Below, one piece after another: positions 33,757-44,260 of a DNA stretch of 64,000 nt. The position numbers and the translations under genes were made by a program. The notes beneath the pieces are model-generated. The model had not been told where the DNA came from and did not search any database. It saw nothing but the letters and a program-made list of their open reading frames with translations. How positions within the stretch are numbered: the first letter of the stretch is position 1; each line of letters starts with the position of its first letter. The DNA comes from Hsuehochloa calcarea (Eukaryota > Streptophyta > Magnoliopsida > Poales > Poaceae). Location: positions 18,571,385 to 18,635,384 of the forward strand of contig CM070594.1 in NCBI GenBank assembly GCA_036346395.1, in the 5' to 3' direction.

Positions 33757-36078
33757 TGTAACACCCCAGCCCAACACTGAGCCTAGAATGCCACCACACT
33801 TCTCTGAAAACTAATAATTAACGACACACTATAAAATTACAGCAAGAAAACAACAATAAACATATCCATGGATCACAAAAGGGCATGCATAAATATGGAT
33901 CACACGATAATAAATAAGCAAGGGGAAATATAACCAGGTAAATAGTCCCAGAATAGCATCAACCAATGAATCCAAATTAATAAAGCAAATAGTCTAGTCC
34001 AAACGATGTCCTAAACTTTATTCAACCTCTAACATGTCCAAGTGTAATCCAATTCTGAATGAAAAGATTATGAAGGTAAATGATCATGTGTTGTCCATGT
34101 GCTCTACTCGCCTCGCCACACGATCCTCAAGATCACCTAAAGACAACAATAGAGCAAGGGTGAGTCCACGACTCAGCAAACACATCCATAAACAACGAAC
34201 AATAATAAATCCACAGCATTCAATAACTTCATTATCATCACAGGTACTTCTATTTGATTCACATCCATTAATTTCATGTATCAATGCAAATCTAATCTAC
34301 ATGTCCACATGCACTTCTTTCACAGATACCGGTATAGCATGAGTGAATGCTCATGACAACATTCACTCTCAAGCCCGCTCCTCCATAAGGATCGGGACCT
34401 CCTCCACTCCGTGGAGTTGTGATCATTCATGATCACCTGCTCATATGCAAAGATGCTTATGTATGAATATGCAAACTCCATCATAAACATCATGTCCCAC
34501 TGTTCATCATACTTGTCAACAAAGATATAAACATACCAATTATTTGTTTGCAATTAAACAAAATAAAAGCACAACAATAATGGTAATAGAAGATAAAGAA
34601 AACAGTGATCGATCATTGATCGCTGTCCACCATGCACTTGCCTTTACTAGTTGCGACGCACGATTTGGCTAGAAGATGGCAACAAGTACGACGCCTCTCC
34701 TACATTAAATATACAAACTTCAATACAAGCTACAGCAACAAGAATTGCAATCAATATACTTCGCTCCTACCCGACCCCAAATATACCACGTTACGCCGGT
34801 ACCGAATAGTTACCCGATGCTGTCCTGTTACTAAAAAGAGCGTAACTTTTGACTCGAAAGTCCGATCACCACAAACCACCCCATTCTGGATTCTTTATAA
34901 AATTCTCCACATTTTCTTAGATTACGAAGTCTTCTAATTAAATCATCTAACCCTCCGTATTTAGCCCAGAAAGCCGATCTGTCCGCTTCGGAACAGCAGT
35001 CTTACTAAATTCATAACTTTTGTTTTATCCAACCAAAATTCGCGTTCTCAGATTCTACAGAACCATTGGACAATTATCTACAACTTTCATGTAGATCAAA
35101 AACTCTAATTAGTCTATTTACTATTTTTAATCCGCAGTCTACCAAAACAGCGCCGAAAGACGACAACCGTAAAAACAGCAGCCTTCCGAAAATCATAACT
35201 CGAATTCTACTTGTCCGAACGACATGATAAAATATGCTATAGAAAGATATCGAAATTATCTACAATTATCCAGTAGATGAGATTTCCAAAATTCGCCATT
35301 AAGGTATCCGAATAAATTGTACACGGAACAACAGGCTAAACGGATCTATTAAACAGATCTATTACTCGGCACTTTGACTAAAACTATAGAACCCTCTCTA
35401 TTTAACCTCAATTATAATCTCTAATTAATAGTGTCTAGCAAACCAGAGGAAAACATGTATTTAATACTAGCAAACCTCTACGTGACGTCGATGTTAGAAG
35501 CCAAATGACGTGCAATGGAAAATTAGCCACAGAGCGCGCGTAGTCGCAGACAAAGTACCGGTTTTCCACGCGCAGACTTCACGCGCCGGAACTAAGCAGC
35601 GCGTCGCGGCACAAAGAAGCGGCAAGAAGATCAATAAGAAGAAGAAGCGATACGCGCGACAACGGCAAAGAATGGCGCACAAAGCCAGCAGCAAGAGATC
35701 GGCGGCTCCCACGCAAATACAAGAATAAGAAGAAGACGACAGAGCAAATACAAGCAGATCGGGCGGCTCCCACGCAGCAACAGCAACAATAGCAAAGCGG
35801 TTCCACGCGATCGGCGGCAGGCACGCAGCGACGCAGTGGCAGTAAAGGTACTAAACGCAGCAAAGAAATTTCGAGAGGAAAAGAAAAAGGTCAGTAATCA
35901 CGGCTAGGTGGGAAAGAAAAAAGAATAGGCTAGGGTTTCTAGAAAATCAACAATCCATTTATATAGCTCTAATAAAAATTCTGAAATTCTCTATTTTTCA
36001 CAAATTCTTTTTATTTAATTACGCACAAGCCCTTAAGACGTTATTATTAATATTAATATTATTTTTCAGAGTATTACA
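33757..36078 (-). mobile_element. Solo LTR (layer 5, innermost)
   Basis: Termini TGTAACACCCCAGCC (plus) and ...gtattaca, 2322 bp, with flanks actac (33752-33756) and actat (36079-36083), a near-perfect TSD. A TATA-like GCTATATAAATGG (minus, about 35958-35970) followed by AAACCCTAGCC indicates minus orientation. The leader is GC-rich (35480-35880). No coding sequence supported. Confidence 0.75.
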
Positions 36079-36079
36079 A

Positions 36080-36090
36080 CTATAAATAGG
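36080..36090 (+). promoter_or_regulatory. TATA box of the layer 4 LTR
   Basis: ctataaatagg directly to the right of the layer 5 insertion, so U3 of the LTR has been moved 2.3 kb away from its TATA box. Confidence 0.6.
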
Positions 36091-37011
36091 AGGAGGTGGT
36101 GGCTGCACCCCTTACTCTCTCGCCTTTTTATGTGTCAAAACCCTAATTGTCTTTTAGGGGAGTTGAGGTGGAGGCTATGGCTCTTGATGGTTTGTGGTGA
36201 ATTTCGTGATCTTTGATTGTCCACTGATCCATGATGGTGTGGATGTAATCCAGCAACAATTACGAAATCAATCTATGCAAGGTTTGCTTGAGATAAGTCT
36301 CTTTTCGTTCTTGCTTTCAATTTCGTGTTTTTAGGGCTTTCTTTGATCCGCGAGTTTGTGATTGATTCTTTCACGTGAATTAGCTTGCTGTGATATGTGT
36401 GAATCTATCTAGCATCATCTTGATCATCAATCACTCACGAACAAGCATTAGGATCAAGTTTTCGTTCTTGCCCTGCTTTAGACCTTCGTTAATCAATTGA
36501 AATTGCTCAAGATCGTTCCAAGAATTATCATAATATTCGATTGGAATAGGTCCTCAATAGCATATAGAAGGTGTGTGCAAAGTTTCATAAAGATTGGAGT
36601 TGAGAATCAAAAGTTTCACCTAATTCCAACTTCGTCATCGGGCTGATTTTACTGTTTCAGATCGGTTCTGTAGACTGCCGGTCAGACGGCCCGTCATCAC
36701 CGGTCAGACCGATTTTGGCGCGGTCCGACCGCCAGCACAACGCCGGTCAGACCGCCCGGCAATCGGTCCGACCGGTTGGGTACAGAGGTCTGACCGCCCG
36801 TGCTGTGAGTCTTTGCAATCTTGCTGATTTTTGTCGCATTGCTTAGGGGTTTAATTGGATTCAATACTAGTCTTCCGCTGTACTGGTAAATTGATCTTCA
36901 TAGCTTTCTAATAGCTACTGGAGTGAAATTGTATTGATTTCATAATTTATGAAAAAGTGAGCGTGCTCCTATTCACCCCCCCTCTAGTCGCCTTTACGGT
37001 CCAACACACAT

Positions 37012-37190
37012 CAAGTCAAGAGAAGACCCATCATGTGTTGATGGAGGTCAAGTGAAAGAATGAATCATGTGTTGATGCATGTCAAGACTCGGGATGAAGA
37101 AATCATCATGTGTTGATGTGTTCAAGACAAGATCTCGAAGTGAAGAAGATCATCATGTGTTGATGATTGTCAAAGTTAAGGACTCGGACT
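37012..37190 (+). repeat. Short-hairpin array, right half
   Basis: Four more copies of the tgtgt-loop hairpin: ccatca-tgtgt-tgatgg (about 37029), atca-tgtgt-tgat (about 37064), catca-tgtgt-tgatg (about 37105), atcatca-tgtgt-tgatgat (about 37150). The stems differ between copies in a base-paired way. Confidence 0.85.
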
Positions 37191-38991
37191 TGAAGTGTTG
37201 ATGTGCATCATCAAGCTTCAAGAAGATGCAAGGCAAAGGTATGACTAGCTAGGGCTAAGGATGTGTTCCTAGTCTTTTACCGGTCTTGGTGTTTGGTTGG
37301 AAGACTGGATTGCTAGTATAGGTTGCCGTACTATTAAGAGGGGTCTTGACTAGTAGCATGTGTTAGTCATATGTTGATAGCTCATTGTGTTTGCTCTCTA
37401 GCTCATCTATGCATGGAGTTATTATTTGCGAATGTGTTTTGCAAATAGCCGAGGCTCATGTATTTAATCTTTGTAGCATGGGACTAGAGTTTGCAAATGT
37501 GTTTTGCAAATGGTTGAAGTCCATGCACCTTAATCTTGTGACATGATGCTGTTATTTGCGAATGTGTTTTGCAAATAGTTGATACTCATGTTTGATTTCT
37601 TGTAGCATGTGACTTAAGTTTGCAAATGTGTTTTGCAAATGGTGTAAGTCCATGTACCTTATTCCTTGTGGTGAGTATTCTAAAGGTTGGCAAATGTGTT
37701 TTGCAACCTGTTGAGAAATATCATATATATTCCTTGTGGGAATTACACTCAAATGGGTAAACGTGTTTTGTCATTTGAGCAAAGCCAATGTGTTTGGCCT
37801 CTGTGGTCTGGCGGTCTGACTGCCAGTGGTCACCGGTCTGACCGGTGGCATATCGGTCAGACCGCTATGCAGTTGGTAGTCCGACCGATTTTATCTTGAG
37901 TTGATTCTTTGTGCGGTAGTTCCGCCGTTGAGAAAACAGTACTACCATGGTGCGGAAGTACCAGAGTTTCCGCGGTACTGTTATTCCAGAGAAGCACCTT
38001 TTGGAGGTGTGCCAATTTTCCTTGGGCGGTCTGACCGATTTGGCGGCGGTCTGACCGGCCATTAGTTGGCGGTCCGACCGGCCATTAGTCCAACGGCTAT
38101 TGTTATAGCCGTTGGCGCATGGGCGGCCCGACCGACCATTAGTTGGCGGTCAGACCGGCCCTGCACTGATTCGAGGGAATCTTCCCCCAACGGCTAGTTT
38201 TTGTGTGTAGGCTATAAATACCCACCTTGGTCGGTTGGGGAAGGTTGTTGAGATTATTGTTGAACCTCTATTGAGTCACTTGAGCTAAGAGCAAGGCTTT
38301 CTTCTCTTTTGTGCATGTGTTGCACTTAGTGAGATTTGAGAGCAAACTCTAAGTGCATGTGTTGCCTTAGGTAGTGGATTGTGTATTCACTGAGCTTAGA
38401 CACTTGATTAATTCAAGTGAGAGTTTAGTCTTGTTACTCTTGGTGTTTGCCGACACCTAGACGGCGTGGAGGCGTCGTGTCCGGTGACCTTCTCAAGAAG
38501 CTTGTGAGAAGGTTCGGCGTGTTGTGAGTGGTTTGGTGCTCGCCATCTCCGGAGTGGAGGAAGAGCAACCTTAGTGGAGCAAGGTGTTGGTTCTTGTGGG
38601 AACTGGTCCAACTGGTTCGACTTACCTCGGAGGTGTTGGCTTAATTAGTGGAGCCGGTCCAATGCGGTTGGGCTTACCTCAACGTGGATTAGGGGAGACC
38701 AGCAAGTCTCCGAACACCACAGTAAAACATAATTGTGTCATCTTGGTTTGTGCTTGTGCTTTACTTTGAGTAATTTACATTTCATACTTTAATTGCTTAT
38801 ATATCCTTGTATAATTGCTCTCATTGAATTGTATTCATATTGTTGGTGCACTTAGTCGAGCCTAGTTGATTTAAGTTTTTATTGTGCAAAACCAATTGTT
38901 ATTAGCTTCTGCATCATATATTGGTGTTAGCCAGAAGATTTTTAAAAAACCGCCTATTCACCCACCTCTAGTCGGCCTCCTCGATCTTACA

Positions 38992-39579
38992 GAGGGTTAT
39001 ATATACTAGGAACAACCCTCCTAGCTGGGTATAAACATAATTCACCATGTTGGAAGGTGGAAGGCCAACTGGTTGAAGAATTCAAGGAGTCTTCTCGAAT
39101 TCTCGCGTGTCTGCTCAACTTCTGCGCAGTGTTCAGTAAAACAACAATAACTTTATCCTCAGAAGTCCAAATGATGAACTGTTTGTTGAAGGTGAAACTA
39201 GACTTGATTATCTTTCCATCCATATAGGTTATGCACAGTGAAATGTGACAGGTTGGTGCGCCATGCCCTTGGAATGTGACGTATCTGTCACAAGGAAGTG
39301 AACGAACTCCTTCGTTTTTACGTAAGCCATACTGGTAGCACATAGTCCTTCTTCTTGTTTCACACCGAGACACCTAAGTTCAATCAAAGAAGAACAGGTG
39401 GGGGCACAACCAAGTCATATGAATCTGAAATGTAGCTTAGGTTAGCATTCACCCGATCATGTATTTGCTTAGCACGTCTTCTCATGATTGGTCCTTGATA
39501 TTGTTGGTCTTTGAGAATATCTTGGTCACGGAGATGATCATCTTTAGCGTGGTCATTGAAGGTTGAGATGTTCTCATCA
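38992..39579 (-). repeat. Layer 2 gypsy 3' LTR, proximal part
   Basis: Aligns with 54176-54761 of the 5' LTR over its whole length (for example ctagctgggtat..ataattcaccatgttggaag), beginning TGATGAG on the minus strand at 39579. Confidence 0.92.
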
Positions 39580-39618
39580 TCCTCCCTCTCTTGAAAAGGA
39601 GTCGTCCTCGACTCGTTT

Positions 39619-40505
39619 TGATGAGGACATCAGTTCTACTGATATGACCACTCCTCTTCCTACTACTTTGAATGATGTGCAAGATCCTATTACTCGGGCA
39701 CGTGCTCGTCAACCTTTTATCAGGTAAATTCTTTGCTAGGGCTGAGTGTATTATTTGAGAACTCTATGATGCTGCCTAACGGAGATGATTTACTTGTACT
39801 TAGGAATCTAGGACTACGACCAGTTCAAGAAGGTCTACGACCAGTTCCGCGGGGTCTACGACCACTTCAAGAAGGACTACGACCATTTTCACCAGTACTT
39901 GCCGAGCCCAATACTCGTTGAACACAATTTACGAACAGAGATAGCATGGACTCCTCAAGACCACCCCGGGACCAGTCCTACGACCAGGTCTTCGACCAGA
40001 GATACGCGATATAAATAGTGAATAAGGTGATGCGTCACCGTTTTGGACTTAATAGGGCCTTGTAAGCGTGTCGAGGTCGAAGTCCAGGTTGTGTACGCCT
40101 CTTCCCGCGGCCGCACGACCCTATGTCGACCTCCTCACGTCCCCACATATATATATATATTGTAGCCGTCATAGTTTAAGGTGGGTTTTTCTTTGAGATT
40201 ATTCTGCTTAGCAGTCTCGCCGCACGTTCGGTTGAGGAACCCCACATTGTGAGCTTCATCTACATTTGGAATACAATATCAGATTGCATCTTCTACTTTC
40301 TTGCTTGTGTTCTCGATTCGCATGCAGGAGATAGCCTTCTTGGCGAGGTCAACCGCGTTCGGCACGGTTGATAACCATCGGAGCACTAGTGTAGTGATTG
40401 TGACGGGTTTGATCTATTTTGGTCAGAACCTTCGGATCATCAACGTCGAGTTCTCCACAATCGACTTATCAGTACCTTTCGGAAGATCGGGCCACCGTCA
40501 CATCA
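39619..40505 (+). repeat. 5' LTR of the plus-strand gypsy element
   Basis: 887 bp. Contains four tandem units of about 21 bp around ctacgaccagttcaagaagg (39807-39900), a TATA-like gatataaatagtg at 40007-40019, and a (TA)n tract at 40148-40160. Confidence 0.92.
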
Positions 40506-41350
40506 GTTGGTATCAGAGCAAAAGTTGCCCATTAGGTAATCACAAATTTTCCCCTGTTAGATTAGTTGTTTTCCATCGTCCTAAAGCTCCAGAAATTGTC
40601 CCACAAAATATTTTGTGTTCGTCGTGTTCTTCCGCTGTCCTATCACCCATTGTGCCTTTGCAATTTCCGATATTTGTTTCGCATTGTCGAATTAGTGTCC
40701 TTTGTCTAAGTCGTGTTGCTGGTTTAGAGTCGTGTTTTTGGTCGTTAGTCAACACCGTCACCGGCCGTGCCACCATCCACTCTGGCCGCGCCACCACCTA
40801 CTCGAACAATCCCCCCTTTCGACCACCTCCTCGCGTTCGACCACCTAGTCGGATTCGACCACCTACTCGGATTCGACCATCTACTGGTTTCCGCCCCGAT
40901 CACCCTATTTGTTTCTTGTTGCTCTCGGACACCCCCACGCACTCACCATATCATGCCTGCCACACAAAGTCCGAGAAGAATTTCCATAGCCAAAGTTCAG
41001 AGACCCATATATATCCATAGACCCAGAATAGTTTGTGACCTGTATACCTTTTAATTACCTATATACCCCTGCCTTCTACAAAATAGTTTGTGACCCATAT
41101 ATATCCATAGACCCAGAAGAGGGTTTTTGAAGAGTTTGAGTCAAGGTCACATTCGCAAAAAAAAAGTGGAACCCTAGGTTGGGTTTAGGCAGCCAAAAAA
41201 AAGAGAAAAAAAAGTAAAGAAAAGAAAAAAAAGAAAGAGAACCCTAGGTTGGGTTTCGACAGTCAAAAAAAAGAAGAGAGAAGAAGAAGAAGCAAATCGA
41301 CCACCCCTAGTGAAGAAGAATCAAATCGACCACCCCCTAGTTGATCTGTT
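40506..41350 (+). other. Leader of the plus-strand gypsy element
   Basis: PBS at 40509-40520, then about 830 bp without gag. It holds a repeated cgaccacct[a/c]ct..gattcgacc unit (40818-40890), a duplicated phrase cccatatatatccatagaccc (41004 and 41095), poly-A/G tracts (41155-41300), and near its end a 42-bp copy of LTR sequence (41342-41383). Confidence 0.75.
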
Positions 41351-43438
41351 TTGGTCGGAGCCTTCGGATCATCAACGTCGAGAGTGCATAGAGTCAGACA
41401 AGCTACTAGTGAATTTAAAGATTTTGCTATCATTTGGTGGAATCAAGTGGTTAATTCTGGCTTAACACCTGATACATGGGATAGATTGAAGGTAGCTATG
41501 CATGCTAGATTTGTTCCTCCTGCTTATAAACGTGATATGAGTAAGAAATTACAACACTTAGACCAAGGTAATAAATCTGTCGAGGAATATTATCAAGAAC
41601 TACAAATAGGCATGATATGTTGTAATGTTGTTGAGGATGAGGAGGATAAGATGGCTCATTTTTACGGTGGTTTAAGGCCTGAGATTCAGGACATAGTTGA
41701 TTACAAAGACTATAATGATATTAATATGTTGTTCCAGCTTGCTTGTTTGGCAGAAAAGGAATTGCAGGGTAGACAACAAAGGACTAGGAGTAATTTTGGC
41801 AGTACATCTACATCGAGATCAACGCCGGGACAAGCCAAGACAGCCCCACCTCATGCTTTTCGGTCTGCTGCCCCCTCTGTGAGTAGGGCGCGTTCAGCAG
41901 CACCATCTCCACCGTCACGCGCACCCGAGACGAGCAAATCTACTATTGTGCAGGCACCAGCGCAGAGCTCTTCATCAGTTGTTTCCACAGGTCGTACAAC
42001 AGGAATTGTATGCCACCATTGTAAAGGAATATGCCACTTCATGAGAGATTGCCCAAGTCAGCGAGCATACATTGTGACAGAAGACGGTGGTTACGTAAGT
42101 GCTAGTGATATTGAGGATGAATACGTTCTTGCAGCTAACCTTGTAGGTGATGGTGATGAACATGAGTCAGATAGCGATGGTGAGGAAATTTTAGGTGCCA
42201 CTGCAATGGAGAATTATCGAACTACAATTGTGCAGCGAGTATTGAGCACTCAAAGAGAGGAAGAGGAGAAGTTACAACGTCATAATTTGTTTCAGATGTT
42301 CCTCATCGTTAAGGATTGCCGTGTTCGTGTCATAATTGATGGCGAAAATTGCAATAACTTGATGAATTCAGGATTGGTCAAGAAGCTTGGCTTGACCACA
42401 CGTGTGCATCCTCACCCATACCACATTCAGTGGTTCAACAACAGCGGTAAGGTGAAGGTAACACAATCTACGAGAGTGCATTTTTCCATTGGTTCCTATC
42501 ATGATATTGCTGATTTCGACGTAGTACCTATGCAAGCCTGTTCTCTTTTATTAGGTCGTCCATGGGAATTTGATACCGATGCAACTCATCATGGTAGAAG
42601 AAATACATACTCTTTTATACACAAAGGAAAGAAAATAACTTTGCTACCTTTGACGCCTACTGAAATTGTGAATTATGATAAAGAGCTAGCTGAAAAAGAG
42701 AAGAAAGAACTTGAACATGAATATGAAAATCAGCAAGTAGTGAAGAATGTTTTCCCACCTAAGAAAGAGCGGTTGGAACCTAGTTCTAGGACCGAGGGAA
42801 TTAAATTAAAGGGTTGTGTCATGCTTGCAACCAAATCTGATCTTGTTGAAATTTTTCATCATGATATGCCATGCTATACTTTGATATATAAAGATGCTTT
42901 ATTTTTACTTGATGATATATCTAGCTCTTTGCCGTCTGCTGTCACTAACCTTTTGCAGGCATATGAGGATGTGTTTCCAGCTGAAATACCCCCGGGACTG
43001 CCACCTATTAGAGGCATTGAACACCAAATTGGTTTAATTCCAGGAGCGACTTTGCCAAACCGTGTGGCGTATAAGACCAATCCAAAAGAGACAAAGGAAA
43101 TTCAACGACAAGTCCAAGACCTTTTGGACCGAGGGTACATACGGGAAAGCCTTAGTCCTTGTGTTGTTCCTGTTCTTTTGGTTCCTAAGAAAGACGGTAG
43201 TTGGCGTATGTGTGTTGACTGTAGAGCCATCAATAATATCACAATACGGTATCATCATCCCATCCCTAGGTTAGACGATATGCTTGATGAGTTGAGTGGT
43301 TCTATTCTTTTCACAAAGATTAACTTGCGTAGCGGGTACCACCAGATTAGAATGAAATTAGGAGATGAATGGAAAACGACATTTAAAACTAAGTTCGGAC
43401 TATATGAGTGGTTAGTGATGCCTTTTTGGTTTAACTAA
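41351..43438 (+). pseudogene. gag-protease-RT ORF of the plus-strand gypsy element, chimeric start, frameshifted end
   Basis: A frame of 695 codons. Residues 1-11 are translated from a stray piece of LTR, so the frame enters gag in the middle of the Retrotrans_gag domain (about 12-140; WWNQVVNS, FVPPAYKRDM, KSVEEYYQEL). A Ser/Pro/Ala-rich linker follows, then a CX2CX4HX4C zinc knuckle (C221, C224, H229, C234). The aspartic protease region (about 325-425) carries IDGENCNNL in place of the usual DGGSCNN, then LLLGRPWEFD. RT starts near 557 (RVAYKTNPKETKEIQRQVQD, VPKKDGSWRMCVDCRAIN). At 43422-43427 one extra T breaks the frame after MPF, before the YFDD catalytic motif. Not functional as one polyprotein. 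Confidence 0.93.
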
Positions 43439-44260
43439 TGCACCTAGCACTTTCATGCGTTTGATGAACGAAGTTTTGCGTGCTTTCATTGAAAAATTTG
43501 TGGTGGTTTATTTTGATGATATTCTGAGCTATAGCAAGTCATATGAAGAACACATAGATCATTTACGTTATGTTTTTTATGTGTTGAGAGATGCACGTTT
43601 GTTTGGTAACCTTGAGAAGTGCACCTTTTGAACGGATCGAGTCTCTTTTCTTGGCTATGTTGTTACTCCACAGGGTATCGAAGTTGATCAAGCCAAGATT
43701 GTCGCTATCTAGTGTTGGCCGCCTCCTAAAATGGTCACACAACTGCGGAGTTTTCTAGGGCTCGCTGGTTTCTATCGGCGTTTTGTTCGAGATTTCAGCA
43801 CCCTCGCTACACCGCTCAATGAGCTTACAAAGAAGGGAGTTCCTTTTACTTGGGCCACCATACAACAACAAGCTTTCGACGCTCTCAAAGATAAGCTAAC
43901 ACACGCCCCTTTTCTTCAACTTCCCAATTTCAGCAAGACTTTTGAATTAGAATGTGATGCTAGTGGCATAGGTCTTGGTGGTGTGTTAATTCAAGAAGGA
44001 AAACCTGTTGCTTACTTTAGTGAAAAATTAAGTGATCCTAGTTTGAACTATTCTACCTATGATAAAGAATTATATGCTCTAGTTCGAACTTTAGAAACAT
44101 GGCAACACTATTTATGACCCAAAGAGTTTGTAATACATTCTGATCATAAATCTTTGAAGCATATTCGAAGTCAAACCAACCTGAACTGTGGACATGCTAA
44201 GTGGGTTGAGTTTCTGAGTCTTTTTCCTACGTCATTAAATATAAAAAGGGCAAAGAAAAT
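43428..44260 (+). pseudogene. RT catalytic part and RNase H of the plus-strand gypsy element, broken
   Basis: Continues the polyprotein after the frameshift: NAPSTFMRLMNEVLRAFIEK, VVYFDDIL with the two catalytic Asp (about 43503), then stops at 43629 (CTF-stop-TDRV) and 43711 (VAI-stop-CWPPP). A readable RNase H part follows (43731-44117; LECDASGIGLGGVL, YSTYDKELYALVRTLETWQH), ended by a Trp-to-TGA stop at 44115, and a further frameshift near 44215 before YVIKYKKGKENM. At least five disabling changes. Confidence 0.9.

Larger units (their letters stand above)
32869..37006 (+). mobile_element. Solo LTR (layer 4) with a further insertion
   Basis: Begins tgtggatttcatgg and ends acggtccaaca, flanked by a perfect 5-bp TSD, cacat (32864-32868 and 37007-37011). 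About 1.8 kb without the insertion at 33757-36078. Its TATA box CTATAAATAGGAGG (36080-36093) is followed by an R/U5-like leader. Several CGGTCNGACCG palindromes flank the promoter. No internal region remains, so it arose by LTR-LTR recombination. Confidence 0.85.
31908..38991 (+). mobile_element. Long LTR (layer 3), plus orientation, with an internal solo LTR
   Basis: Begins tgttttgtttaatggagtg and ends ctcgatcttaca; about 2.9 kb once the insertion at 32869-37006 is removed. It contains a tandem 40-bp array, an array of short hairpins, CGGTCNGACCG palindromes, a TATA-like CTATAAATACC at about 38211 and the ...ctattcacccacctctagtc terminal phrase common at ends of long grass LTRs. Compared with the intact layer 2 LTR, about 26 bp of the target (between caaag and gagggg) are missing at the junction and no TSD is present, so a deletion accompanied or followed the insertion. 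Confidence 0.75.

Noticed and set aside
35494..35863. Hydrophobic minus-strand ORFs resembling membrane proteins
   Set aside because: Lie in the leader part of the innermost solo LTR; hydrophobicity follows from pyrimidine-rich sequence.
32655..37190. Regular short repeats resembling a CRISPR array
   Set aside because: Plant nuclear LTR context; spacers are not unique sequences of constant length; units are imperfect hairpins.
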